64,000 nucleotides of DNA from a bacterium (lineage in GTDB: Bacteria; SZUA-182; DTGQ01), in assembly GCA_023512255.1 (NCBI GenBank), contig JAILZY010000009.1:6575-70574 (forward strand). Direction: 5' to 3'. Both the position numbers and the translations under genes were made by a program. The notes under the pieces were generated by a model. It ran no database searches. It had not been told where the DNA came from and worked only from the letters and a program-made list of their open reading frames with translations. Shown here piece after piece: positions 1 through 8,424 of this stretch (position 1 is its first letter; each line of letters starts with the position of its first letter).

Positions 1-1080
1 AAGGAACTGCTGATTCGCTACCGGATAGATGGGGTTTTGCATAAGATTCTCTCCCCATCCAAACAACTGCAATCAGCTATTATCTGCCGGATCAAGATCT
101 TGTCCAATTTGGACATTGCCGAGCGAAGGCTTCCCCAGGATGGAAGGTTTACGGTCAAGTTCGGCAGTCGAGAGATTGATCTTCGAGTCTCTAGCGTGCC
201 AACGATTTTTGGTGAGAAGATCGTTTTACGGCTCCTGGAGAAAAGCTCTTTCAACTTCCGCTTGGAAGAGCTGGGTATGGACAATCATCAGCTGAAGATC
301 TTCAGGCATCATATGTATCTGCCCTACGGCATGATTCTCCTGACTGGCCCTACGGGAAGCGGAAAATCAACCACCCTCTATTCCATCCTCTCCCGGATAC
401 GATCACCGGAGAAAAATATCATCACCATTGAAGATCCGGTAGAGTACCAGATAGAGGGAATAAACCAGATCCAGGCGAATTTCAAGATCGGCCTTTCCTT
501 TGCTCAGGGCCTGCGGTCAATCCTGCGGCAGGATCCCGACGTCATTATGGTTGGCGAGATCAGGGATCAGGAAACTGCTGAGATTTCGATCCGCTCTGCT
601 CTGACCGGGCATCTTGTTTTCAGCACGCTGCATACTAACGATGCGGTCGGAACCCTTATCCGCCTAATTAATATGGGCATTGAACCCTTTCTGGTTTGTA
701 ACTCCCTGACCTTGGCTGTGGCTCAGCGGCTGGTGCGTCGCATCTGCGTCCATTGCAAGGAGGCCTATACTCCTAGCGAAACCCTGATCGAACACTTTGG
801 TCTACAGCCTGACCGGAATGAAAGTGTAGTTTTCTATCGTGGTCGGGGCTGTGAGAAATGTAACTATACCGGATATTTTGGCCGGATTGGCATATTCGAG
901 CTCCTGGTAGTGAATCAATCTATTCGGAATCTAGTTCTCCAGAACGCTTTGCCTGATATCATCAAGAGAAAGGCTATTGAAAATGGAATGACTACCTTGC
1001 TGGAGAGCGGCCTGCACAAAGTGATTCAGGGGATTACCTCTATTGAGGAAATTTTCAGAACATGCATGGAGGAAGATTAG
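1..1080 (+). CDS. gspE: Type II secretion / type IV pilus assembly ATPase GspE (PulE family), 5' end cut by window edge
   Basis: Cytoplasmic hexameric ATPase that powers pseudopilus assembly for type II secretion. The frame is open from base 1, so the N-terminal domain lies outside the window; 359 residues remain. In this fragment I see the Walker A motif GPTGSGKST near residues 114-122, the Asp-rich Walker B stretch DPDVIMVGEIRD, the His box LVFSTLHTNDA, and a tetracysteine zinc site at C249/C252 and C284/C287, as in GspE and PilB. The gspF homologue follows after 6 bases, so the two are translated together. GspE is preferred over PilB because of the strong PulE-like sequence, but no other pilus or secretion gene in view separates the two roles. 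Confidence 0.93.
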   Translation, partial: KELLIRYRIDGVLHKILSPSKQLQSAIICRIKILSNLDIAERRLPQDGRFTVKFGSREIDLRVSSVPTIFGEKIVLRLLEKSSFNFRLEELGMDNHQLKIFRHHMYLPYGMILLTGPTGSGKSTTLYSILSRIRSPEKNIITIEDPVEYQIEGINQIQANFKIGLSFAQGLRSILRQDPDVIMVGEIRDQETAEISIRSALTGHLVFSTLHTNDAVGTLIRLINMGIEPFLVCNSLTLAVAQRLVRRICVHCKEAYTPSETLIEHFGLQPDRNESVVFYRGRGCEKCNYTGYFGRIGIFELLVVNQSIRNLVLQNALPDIIKRKAIENGMTTLLESGLHKVIQGITSIEEIFRTCMEED

Positions 1081-1086
1081 TCACCT

Positions 1087-2334
1087 ATGCCTGTTTTTCA
1101 ATATAAAGCTAAGCGGTTTGATGGAAAAACCATAGCCGGCGTCATCGAGCTCGATAGTGAAATGACGCTTATCGACCGTCTCCACCGCAAGAATGCTGTT
1201 CTCTTGTCAGCCAGTCAGATTGAGGATGGCAGACAGGCTAAAATTACCAAGGCTGGCTTTGGAGAAAAACTGCGGACCAGATTTAACAAAATCTTCAATT
1301 CCATATCTTCTAATGAAATTTTACTCTTTACTCATCAGATGGCCGCCATGTTCGGAGCTGGAGTCCCCCTCTCCCGCTGTCTTGAATCATTAGGCAAGGA
1401 TTTAAAAAACAAAAAATTCCGCGATATTGTTTCCGAAATTCACCGCGATATTGAAAGTGGGGACGATCTATCCGAGGCTATGGCCAAGCATCCTCATGTT
1501 TTCAGCAAACTCTACATTAACATGATCCATGCCGGTGAATCGAGCGGGACACTAGCAACCATTCTCAGCCAGTTATCCTTTTATCAGGAAACAGCCACAG
1601 AGGTACGGGGCAAGCTCAAGGCTGCTTTGGCTTACCCCATCGCTCTGATCTCATTCACTCTGGTGGTCATGTTAATCTTGCTTTTGGTCATTATCCCCCA
1701 GTTCAATCAGATCTATAGCCGGCTAAATACTCCTCTGCCGCTGCCAACAAAAATTTTGATGAAAATCAGCACAACCATCAGGTATGGGTATTACTGGTAC
1801 CTGATAGGTTTCTTCAGCCTGTGGGTCTTGTGGGGGCTTATCTTGCAAACTTCATGGGGAAGATATACCTGGGATAGACTCAAATTGCGAATTCCTATTA
1901 TCGGTCCTATTATACTTAAAGGGATTTTCACTCAATTTTCAAGAACCCTTTCCATTCTCTTGAAAAGCGGCTTGCCTGTTATCCAGTCACTGCGAATTAT
2001 CAGTGAGTCAACTCCTAATGCGTATATCAAGAAAAAGGTTGAGGAGTGTGCAATCAAGATACAAAAAGGAGCTACGATCTCCGAGGCCTTCGCCGAAGGG
2101 GAGGTTTTCCCTGAACTCATGCTCCAGATGATTTCTTCAGGTGAGGAGTCAGGGACCCTATTTGCCATGCTGGCCAAAGTGGCTGACTTTTATCAGCAAC
2201 AGGTAAGTACCACTGTAGCTACGCTGACTTCCATTATAGAGCCTGTATTAATTGTCATTATGGGTCTGATTATTGGCTCAATCGCCATCTCGGTCTTCCT
2301 GCCGATTTTCAAGATGGGAGGAGCATTTCACTAG
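1087..2334 (+). CDS. gspF: Type II secretion inner-membrane platform protein GspF
   Basis: Polytopic inner-membrane protein that couples the GspE ATPase to pseudopilus growth. The 415 residues match the family's usual length of about 400. It begins MPVFQYKA, the typical GspF/PilC N-terminus, and carries two T2SSF domains (about 70-190 and 270-395). Hydrophobic segments lie near 178-205, 233-255 and 382-408, the last ending in the usual IFKMG-like tail. It directly follows gspE with 6 bases between them. No gspG-type pseudopilin follows, so the rest of the secretion genes are upstream of the window or elsewhere. Confidence 0.93.
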   Translation: MPVFQYKAKRFDGKTIAGVIELDSEMTLIDRLHRKNAVLLSASQIEDGRQAKITKAGFGEKLRTRFNKIFNSISSNEILLFTHQMAAMFGAGVPLSRCLESLGKDLKNKKFRDIVSEIHRDIESGDDLSEAMAKHPHVFSKLYINMIHAGESSGTLATILSQLSFYQETATEVRGKLKAALAYPIALISFTLVVMLILLLVIIPQFNQIYSRLNTPLPLPTKILMKISTTIRYGYYWYLIGFFSLWVLWGLILQTSWGRYTWDRLKLRIPIIGPIILKGIFTQFSRTLSILLKSGLPVIQSLRIISESTPNAYIKKKVEECAIKIQKGATISEAFAEGEVFPELMLQMISSGEESGTLFAMLAKVADFYQQQVSTTVATLTSIIEPVLIVIMGLIIGSIAISVFLPIFKMGGAFH

Positions 2335-2803
2335 GGAGAGCAGCCGCTAAGGGAAGAGGACAGCCAATAAAGTAAGAGGGCAGCCACTTAAGGAAGAGTA
2401 GCTACTATAAGAAGGAAGAGGGTAGCTGCTAATTATAAGCCATTAATTAATGGTGGGGAGCAAAGGGAGGCCTTACCAAACAGGGCACGATTACCAAACT
2501 ATGGAGAAATTATCGAGCAGCCGCTAATTGCAGCCCTAGAAGTTTCCCTCATACAGAGGGGAGCCATGCTATCATCATCAATCAACTCAAAATCAATCAA
2601 CTCAAACCCTATGCGAAGTTTCCCTCACACAGAAGGGATGTATGGTGGCCTGTGCAGTCTTATCCTGCTCGAAGGGAGAAGCTACCCTCATACATAGGGG
2701 AGCCTTCCTTACATTAAGAGAGCCATCCTCCATTAAATAAAAAAGGCAGGGGAAAGGGGATGAGAGGTTGGGTATTCATTGAGGGGGGAGTATATACCAG
2801 TCC
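2335..2803. repeat. Gene-free spacer with two kinds of degenerate tandem repeat
   Basis: No convincing ORF. From the gspF stop to about 2440 there are five degenerate copies of a roughly 20-base unit resembling GGGAAGAGGGCAGCCACTAA, most ending in TAA. From 2539 to 2702 a second unit, AGTTTCCCTCATACAGAGGG-like, occurs at 2539-2570, 2614-2638 and 2678-2702; each contains a small CCCTC/GAGGG dyad. Between them ATCAACTCAAA is directly duplicated near 2580-2605. Function unknown; the dyads could fold in RNA. Confidence 0.6.
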
Positions 2804-3100
2804 ATGGTCGAAATTCGTAAGTATCCTATCAAATCTAAGAAAGTAAATTTAAAGGTAGTTATCTTCACTTCCGATACAAAAATTATCGGTACTATTCATA
2901 TTCCGGGTGGAAGGCTTACTGATTTTCTAAACAGTAAGGGTTCATCAGAGGTTGAATTATTTATTCCGATAACTGATGCTTCAATATATGAAAAAAATTC
3001 TGATAATATGCTATATTTTACAAAATTTTTGAGCATCAACAGGGAGCAGATCATGTTTATTTTCCCCCTGGATGATGACTCCGAAGTAGCTGTTGAATGA
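2804..3100 (+). CDS. Small conserved-looking protein of unknown function (98 aa)
   Basis: A short protein with alternating hydrophobic strands (KVVIFTSDTKIIGTIHIP, EVELFIPITDASIY, REQIMFIFP) that suggests a compact beta fold, similar in style to the DUF6812 group; I cannot assign a role. There is no signal peptide or membrane segment, so it is probably cytoplasmic. A purine-rich GAGGGGGGAG ends 13 bases before the ATG, a rather long spacing. It lies between the gspEF pair and the TPR lipoprotein gene, all on the same strand. Confidence 0.6.
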   Translation: MVEIRKYPIKSKKVNLKVVIFTSDTKIIGTIHIPGGRLTDFLNSKGSSEVELFIPITDASIYEKNSDNMLYFTKFLSINREQIMFIFPLDDDSEVAVE

Positions 3101-3170
3101 GTCAAAGCTCATAAGAGTCAAAAATTTTCCATGAGAAATAAACAGATCATGGGAGGGGGGATAAAGAAAG

Positions 3171-3986
3171 ATGCCCAGAGGAAAGCAGGTGCTTAAAACC
3201 TCTCCATTATGCCTGCTTCTCCTGTTGCTGTTTTTGGTCTCCTGTGCCAATACTAAAGCCTGTGACCAAATGAAGCTTGATCTTGCCGAGGTGAAAGAGC
3301 AGATGCAGGCCTGTAGAAAGAAGCAGAATCAGATAGCTGCCTCAGCCGAGCAGATGCAGCGAAGCTTTTCGCGGCTAGAGGAGAAGGTCGCTCATCTTGA
3401 AGAGCGGCTGCGGAATTTAGAGCGAAGCGAGTTAGAGTCGATCTCAAGCCAAAGTCAAGAAGGCACTGATACTGATCAAGACCAGAAGCTAAAGCCGTCG
3501 AGGGCTGATCAGCTTGGTGGTGGGGTATCTAAACAACAGGCTTCTGTCAAGGAGACTGCCTCCAGCAGAGAGACTGAAAGCTATTCTACTGGTGGAGATG
3601 ATTTATACAACCAGGCCTTGGCAAAGCTTCGTCAAGGGGATGTTGATGAGGCCTCGGAGATGTTTCAGGAGTATCTCGAATCCTTCCCTAATACCCCTCT
3701 TACTGATAACGCTGCTTACTGGTTAGCTGAGTGTTTTTACCATCAGCGAAAATTCACTCTGGCCGCTGACTATTTTCAAAGGGTCATCGATCGTTATCCT
3801 AATGGCGATAAGGTAGCCGCGGCTACCCTAAAGTTAGGATATTCCTATTTTAATCTTGGTGACTTGCGCACCGCAAGATCCATTTTACAAGATCTTATGG
3901 CCGAATACCCCAAAAGTGAGGAGGCGCTGTTGGCTCAAAAAATGGTGGATAGAATTAATTCCCCACACATCAATCTCACCCATTAA
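3171..3986 (+). CDS. Coiled-coil and TPR outer-envelope lipoprotein, YbgF/CpoB-like
   Basis: Probable periplasmic lipoprotein. The N-terminus (LLLLLFLVSCANTK) is a lipoprotein signal with lipobox LVSC, cysteine about residue 25. It is followed by a charged coiled coil (about 35-85), a Ser/Gln/Lys-rich linker, and three tetratricopeptide repeats (about 140-265) with the YbgF pattern DDLYNQAL...FPNTPLTDNAAYWLAECFYHQ. This is the architecture of CpoB/YbgF, which links Tol-Pal to peptidoglycan synthesis, but no tol or pal gene is adjacent and CpoB itself is usually not lipidated. The next gene encodes another cell-wall-type protein, in the same orientation. Confidence 0.8.
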   Translation: MPRGKQVLKTSPLCLLLLLLFLVSCANTKACDQMKLDLAEVKEQMQACRKKQNQIAASAEQMQRSFSRLEEKVAHLEERLRNLERSELESISSQSQEGTDTDQDQKLKPSRADQLGGGVSKQQASVKETASSRETESYSTGGDDLYNQALAKLRQGDVDEASEMFQEYLESFPNTPLTDNAAYWLAECFYHQRKFTLAADYFQRVIDRYPNGDKVAAATLKLGYSYFNLGDLRTARSILQDLMAEYPKSEEALLAQKMVDRINSPHINLTH

Positions 3987-4003
3987 TCAAGGAGGTTGCA
4001 CCG

Positions 4004-5116
4004 ATGGCCAGGCAAAGGAAAAATTGGTTATTCATTAGCTTGTTCTCTGTTTTTGGCGCCATAGGGATGTTGCTATACTCACTTCCGCTTGAGGCAGAAC
4101 AGGCCCCATCAGTATATATCGTCCAGGAGGGTGATACTTTGTGGGATATTTCAAAACGCTTTTTCAACAGTCCCTTCATTTGGCCTACTCTCTGGGAAAA
4201 GAACAAGCATATTAAAGATCCGCAATGGATTTATTCAGGACAGCCCTTGCTGCTCGGAGAAAAAAGACCGGTTGATGACAGCTTTGATCGTTCCGCTGAT
4301 CATCCGTCGGCCCGCATAGTCAAGGCCTCTCCTCCTAAATCTGCTGATAGCTCAGCCGCCGCCTTAGTGCAATCAGGAGTGCAATCAGCAGATACCTCTG
4401 CCCCAGAGGCTTCAGAATATCTGATTACCCGTGAGCAGGTAGACTCCTGTGGCTATATCCTCTCTAGGCAGCAGATGCTGGCCAGAGAGAAGGAGGAGCA
4501 GTGGGGTGCGGTGATCGATGCTAGGGAAAACAAGATTAGCTACAGCTATCCAGACCTAATTTACATCAACAAGGGCAAGGGGCAGGTTTCGCCAGGCGCT
4601 CGATTTACTGTGTTTCGGCCCTATGATCTGGTTATTCACCCTGAATCTGGCCAGGAAATCGGCTATAAGATTCAGATCCTTGGAATCATTGAGGTGCGGG
4701 AAGTCTTTGAGCAGATCGCCCTGGCTCAGATTATCAAATCGTTTTCAGAGATTCATCTAAACGACAGAATCAGACCTTATGAGCAAATTCCTATCCCTGT
4801 ACGAAGCAAGCCCAAGACAAAGCTGCAAGGGATGGTCATTGCCAGTGAGGATGGACGGATAAATTTATCCTTTCACAATATTGTTTTTCTTGATCAGGGC
4901 AAAAAGCAGAAAATCCAGGCTGGAAATTGTTTTTCCATCTACCGCCAGGATATTGTTGATAGTTTGCAGGAAAGAGATCAACAGTCTGAAACTGTGAACG
5001 AAGTAATTGGAGAATTAATGGTTCTCAAGGCAGAAGATGATACCAGTGCAGCCCTGATCACCAAGAGCAAAGATGCCATTGCTGTCGGCTATAGGTTTTC
5101 AGCCCAGCCGGAATAA
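4004..5116 (+). CDS. Secreted LysM-domain protein
   Basis: Envelope protein expected to bind peptidoglycan. A signal peptide (about 1-30, ending LPLEAEQA) precedes one LysM domain near residues 36-85 (YIVQEGDTLWDISKRFF...IYSGQPLLL). After a Ser/Ala-rich linker come about 220 residues with no catalytic motif I recognise; proteins of this layout are common next to YbgF-like genes. A strong AAGGAGG lies 7 bases before the ATG at 4004 and supports this start. It is the last gene of the plus-strand run and faces a convergent gene across a hairpin. Confidence 0.85.
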   Translation: MARQRKNWLFISLFSVFGAIGMLLYSLPLEAEQAPSVYIVQEGDTLWDISKRFFNSPFIWPTLWEKNKHIKDPQWIYSGQPLLLGEKRPVDDSFDRSADHPSARIVKASPPKSADSSAAALVQSGVQSADTSAPEASEYLITREQVDSCGYILSRQQMLAREKEEQWGAVIDARENKISYSYPDLIYINKGKGQVSPGARFTVFRPYDLVIHPESGQEIGYKIQILGIIEVREVFEQIALAQIIKSFSEIHLNDRIRPYEQIPIPVRSKPKTKLQGMVIASEDGRINLSFHNIVFLDQGKKQKIQAGNCFSIYRQDIVDSLQERDQQSETVNEVIGELMVLKAEDDTSAALITKSKDAIAVGYRFSAQPE

Positions 5117-5203
5117 GGCAGAAAGGCCAAAAGTGCTAAAAGTGAGTTTGAATAAAAACACCACACCATCAGTGCGTAACAGACACAGATACAATTAAAC
5201 AGA

Positions 5204-5225
5204 GGCGGCCCCTTTTTGGGCCGCC
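5204..5225. terminator. Strong GC hairpin between convergent genes
   Basis: Perfect 8-bp stem GGCGGCCC / GGGCCGCC (5204-5211 with 5218-5225) and a 6-base T-rich loop, placed between the ends of the LysM gene and the minus-strand secreted-protein gene. Neither side has a full T-run, so termination is inferred from position and stem strength. Confidence 0.6.
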
Positions 5226-5273
5226 CCCAAATGTCATTTTGTTAGGCGAGAGGAGTAAGAGGACTAATATAAG

Positions 5274-5996
5274 TTAGTTGAGTGTAAATTTAATCCATGT
5301 TACGCCTTGTCCTACCCTCACTCCATATGGGTCGCAGATAACTCTGTTTACCCCTATCCACCATTTCTTGTCATTCATTCCTCCTGGTCTTTCGAGATCA
5401 ACATTTTCAAGCCGAAGAAGATATGCAGATTGCAAGGTTGCATTTTGGCTATTGTTGGTGCTATTTACATACTTAGCTTTGATGATAAACTTAGCCGATG
5501 TCTTTCCTTGCGGCTTGAGAAAATTATCTACCTGAAGCATGGGACGAGGATGCTCGGGATAAGAAAAATCATTAGGAAATACCCTTAGAGGGATATTAAG
5601 AAGATATGCCGGAAGTACTTTAGTTTCATCATCAAAATCTGGGTATGGTGGCGCAATGATAGGCGCAATGATATCCAATTCTGCGTCATTAGAGGTCGTT
5701 CCTGCGTCTCCTCCATGTCCATTGTTTGTTTCGGAATCCCCTATATTCAGGACATAGCCCTGGGGAGTCTTAAATTCCACATCTACCGTTAAGGTTGTGT
5801 AATTTGTCATGTCCACTTCAACTACTCCCCTTTGTGGTCCCGGCCCTGGGACTATATTTACCGGCCCGCTACAGTTACAGCTACTATTTATAACATCCCA
5901 ATAACACGTATAACTTATTGCTGCTTGTGCCTGAACGGAAAAAAGCATTAGACATACTATTGATAATCCAAAAAAAACCCCCCACTTTTTTAACAT
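5274..5996 (-). CDS. Secreted protein of unknown function (240 aa)
   Basis: I do not recognise the family. A clear signal peptide (MLKKWGVFFGLSIVCLMLFSVQAQA) precedes a mature region rich in beta-type sequence, with four cysteines in the first stretch (YTCYWDVINSSCNCSG) and one late (VICDPYG). The pattern resembles a small extracellular beta-sandwich protein. Its upstream region is an extremely AT-rich spacer holding a 37-bp palindromic motif that recurs upstream of another secreted-protein gene in this window, which hints at shared control. It stands alone on the minus strand. Confidence 0.7.
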   Translation of the reverse strand: MLKKWGVFFGLSIVCLMLFSVQAQAAISYTCYWDVINSSCNCSGPVNIVPGPGPQRGVVEVDMTNYTTLTVDVEFKTPQGYVLNIGDSETNNGHGGDAGTTSNDAELDIIAPIIAPPYPDFDDETKVLPAYLLNIPLRVFPNDFSYPEHPRPMLQVDNFLKPQGKTSAKFIIKAKYVNSTNNSQNATLQSAYLLRLENVDLERPGGMNDKKWWIGVNRVICDPYGVRVGQGVTWIKFTLN

Positions 5997-6354
5997 ATTA
6001 TCTCTCCTTACTTAATATTTAGTTTTTAGTTAGGAGGCCTCCATTTATTTATGTTTAATATGCAATTTCTATACCAATTATTTAATATAATATATTAATA
6101 GTATAATAAATATATTATATTAAATATAATAAAAAATATAATTAATATTAAAATAAATATTTTATTATTAATTATTATTATTTAAATAAAAATTTTTTTA
6201 AATATAAATTGTAAATCAATAAATTATGAAAATCATTTCATATAATATGAAAACATTTTCATACAATAAAATTGCTTTTCCTGGTAATTAATTTCCCAAA
6301 TAAGGTTAGAGCGTTATGGATGGTGTGTATTTATGTAGCGTTATATGATGGTGC
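5997..6354. other. Extremely AT-rich spacer upstream of the secreted-protein gene
   Basis: About 360 bases without a gene. From roughly 6050 to 6230 the sequence is nearly all A and T, with runs of TTAAATATAATAAA-type sequence. It ends in the palindromic motif at 6226-6262. It separates the start of the secreted-protein gene from the end of the HD-GYP gene. Confidence 0.7.
6226..6262. promoter_or_regulatory. 37-bp motif with four ATGAAA/TTTCAT half-sites, copy 1
   Basis: Two outer and two inner half-sites are arranged symmetrically: ATGAAA, four bases, then the 17-bp inverted repeat TTTCATATAATATGAAA (6236-6252), four bases, TTTCAT. A second copy with the same length and spacing is at 27340-27376, differing at about seven positions, mostly in the two spacers. 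The form suggests an operator for a dimeric or tetrameric regulator; a small mobile or structural repeat is the alternative. Confidence 0.5.
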
Positions 6355-8379
6355 TTATTCAAAATTCTGCTGGCTCTCGATTTCTATTTTCGCCCGATTG
6401 GTGCAATCTTCATCTGGGACATCTTTGAGAGAGCCGGAAAGTTTACTCACCTTTTTCCAAACCCTGATAAATACATTGACAATAGCTGGGTCAAACTGGG
6501 TTCCAGCACACCTTCGAAGCTCTTGGAGTGCCTCTTCCGGCCTCTGAGCCTGTCGGTAGGGTCGATCAGAGGTCATGGCATCAAAAGCGTCGGCTACAGC
6601 CAATATACGGGTTTCTATCGAAACCTGGCTAGGTCCAAGGCCATCAGGATATCCTCTCCCATCATACCTCTCATGGTGATGCTTGATTCCCTCTCTGACC
6701 TCTTTCAGAAAGCTGATGTGATCGATAATCTTACTGCCAATCAAGGAGTGTTCTCGAACCATAGCCACCTCATCGGGAGACAGAGTCATTTCTTTGTGAA
6801 GGATGTTGAGGCTTACTCCGATCTTGCCGACATCATGCAGGATACTAGCATGTCGCAGTATCTCCAGACTTTTTTCCGGCAGTCCAAGCTCTCTGGCAAT
6901 TAGCAGGCTAAGTTCCGTAACTCGCTCTGAATGGCCGTAGGTATAGGGGTCTTTAGCCTCAATGGCATTGACCAGAGCACGGATAGTATCGAAATAGCTT
7001 TTCTTCAGATCATTATATAGGTTAAAGTTTTCAACTGCTACCGCAGCCTCACTAGCAATGGTGGTCAGAAGTTCAAAGTCATCGAGGGTAAATGGGGTAT
7101 TCGATTGCTTATCAATCATGCCGATAACTCCCATAATTCGATCCTTGGTGTATAGAGGAACGTACAGGACAGAGCGGGGCATGTGGTTTTTGATCTCTTC
7201 GATATGGAATCTGCCATCTTGGGAGAAATGAGGGATTAATACAGACTTTCCGGTATCGAAAACATGCTGGGCAATTTTCTGATTTAGCAGATCTTCTCCT
7301 GGGTTTAAGCCACTACGCAGGATATGGCTTACCTTCAATTGATTCAGATCGCGATCAAAGATTGACAGGTAGCCTGAGGCTCCATTCAGGATGTTAGTCG
7401 TCATCTTGAGCACAGAGCTCAGCAATTGGTCAAGATCGGCTACTGAGCCGATCTCCTTGGCAATATTATTTAAGGTGGTAAGAATGTCAATCGTTCGCTC
7501 AAGCTGGATATTCTTTTCCTCAATTTGCCGTTTATATTTTAGTTCCTCCTCTGCTCTGACCAGAGCCTGCTCCCGTCGAAGGTCCCGCTCGTGAAGTTCG
7601 CTGATCTCCGAGATCATGTAATTGAAGGTATTCCCCAGTTTCCCAAGCTCATCCGTAGTGTTTAAAAGCACGCGGGCATCCCAGTTGCCCCGGCGGACAA
7701 TGTTCATCACCTCCATCAGGGAGTGAATCGGCTTGGCGACCAGCTTCGAAAGCAGGAAATATATGGAGATACCGATCAGAAAAAGAGTTACCACTGCCGA
7801 GAGGATAATGAAAAACCGGCTCTCCATAAGAGGAACCCTCATCCAGGCGATTGATATCCGAACCTGGAGTATCCCCATAAACTTATCTTCATTGCTATGG
7901 CAAGCATAACAGTTACTTTTGCCAATAATCGGCTTCAGTATGGAAATACTAGTATAATCAGGGGTGAGCTCGATTAGCTCATTTTTCCCTTGATTTATAA
8001 AGGATAAATCCACCTTGTCCAAAACAGTGCCTACTTCATTGATATCGCCAGAGGCAATGATCTTTTTCTGGTCATCAATGATCCTGACATCCTCCATATC
8101 GACCTCATTGGCGATATTGTTAAGCAAATCCTTTACATCTTCATGTTTCCCGATCAGCATTGAGTGGTTAATACTTGTTTCAAGGGTTTGAGCAATCTCC
8201 AAAATACGTTTTTTGGCCCCTTCCACAAAGTATCCTGTCTGCATGAGTAGGCTGATATAGGTCGATATGCTGATCCAGACAGCAACCACCATAATAGTGG
8301 ACAGAATAATCTTAGATTGAAGTCGCTGACGAGGGCGGTGGATAAGATAATCGGCTAAGAATCTCGAGACCTTGAGCAT
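6355..8379 (-). CDS. Membrane-bound heme-sensor HD-GYP cyclic-di-GMP phosphodiesterase
   Basis: Predicted signalling enzyme degrading cyclic di-GMP. Order: TM1 (about 24-46); a periplasmic sensor of about 140 residues holding a CYACH heme-c attachment motif (C157, C160, H161); TM2 (about 189-211); HAMP (about 211-264); coiled coil; GAF (about 310-455); and HD-GYP (about 465-650) with HDVGKIG and HHERYDGRGYP intact. The full motif set predicts activity. The CXXCH motif implies covalent heme in the periplasm, hence sensing of redox state or a gas; that part is inference. It starts 45 bases after the oligopeptide transporter ATPase gene on the same strand and may be co-transcribed, which would tie peptide uptake to biofilm or motility control. 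Confidence 0.9.
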   Translation of the reverse strand: MLKVSRFLADYLIHRPRQRLQSKIILSTIMVVAVWISISTYISLLMQTGYFVEGAKKRILEIAQTLETSINHSMLIGKHEDVKDLLNNIANEVDMEDVRIIDDQKKIIASGDINEVGTVLDKVDLSFINQGKNELIELTPDYTSISILKPIIGKSNCYACHSNEDKFMGILQVRISIAWMRVPLMESRFFIILSAVVTLFLIGISIYFLLSKLVAKPIHSLMEVMNIVRRGNWDARVLLNTTDELGKLGNTFNYMISEISELHERDLRREQALVRAEEELKYKRQIEEKNIQLERTIDILTTLNNIAKEIGSVADLDQLLSSVLKMTTNILNGASGYLSIFDRDLNQLKVSHILRSGLNPGEDLLNQKIAQHVFDTGKSVLIPHFSQDGRFHIEEIKNHMPRSVLYVPLYTKDRIMGVIGMIDKQSNTPFTLDDFELLTTIASEAAVAVENFNLYNDLKKSYFDTIRALVNAIEAKDPYTYGHSERVTELSLLIARELGLPEKSLEILRHASILHDVGKIGVSLNILHKEMTLSPDEVAMVREHSLIGSKIIDHISFLKEVREGIKHHHERYDGRGYPDGLGPSQVSIETRILAVADAFDAMTSDRPYRQAQRPEEALQELRRCAGTQFDPAIVNVFIRVWKKVSKLSGSLKDVPDEDCTNRAKIEIESQQNFE

Positions 8380-8424
8380 AAAATCATTACCACCTGATTT
8401 GAGAGTATATTTTACTACCCAGAA

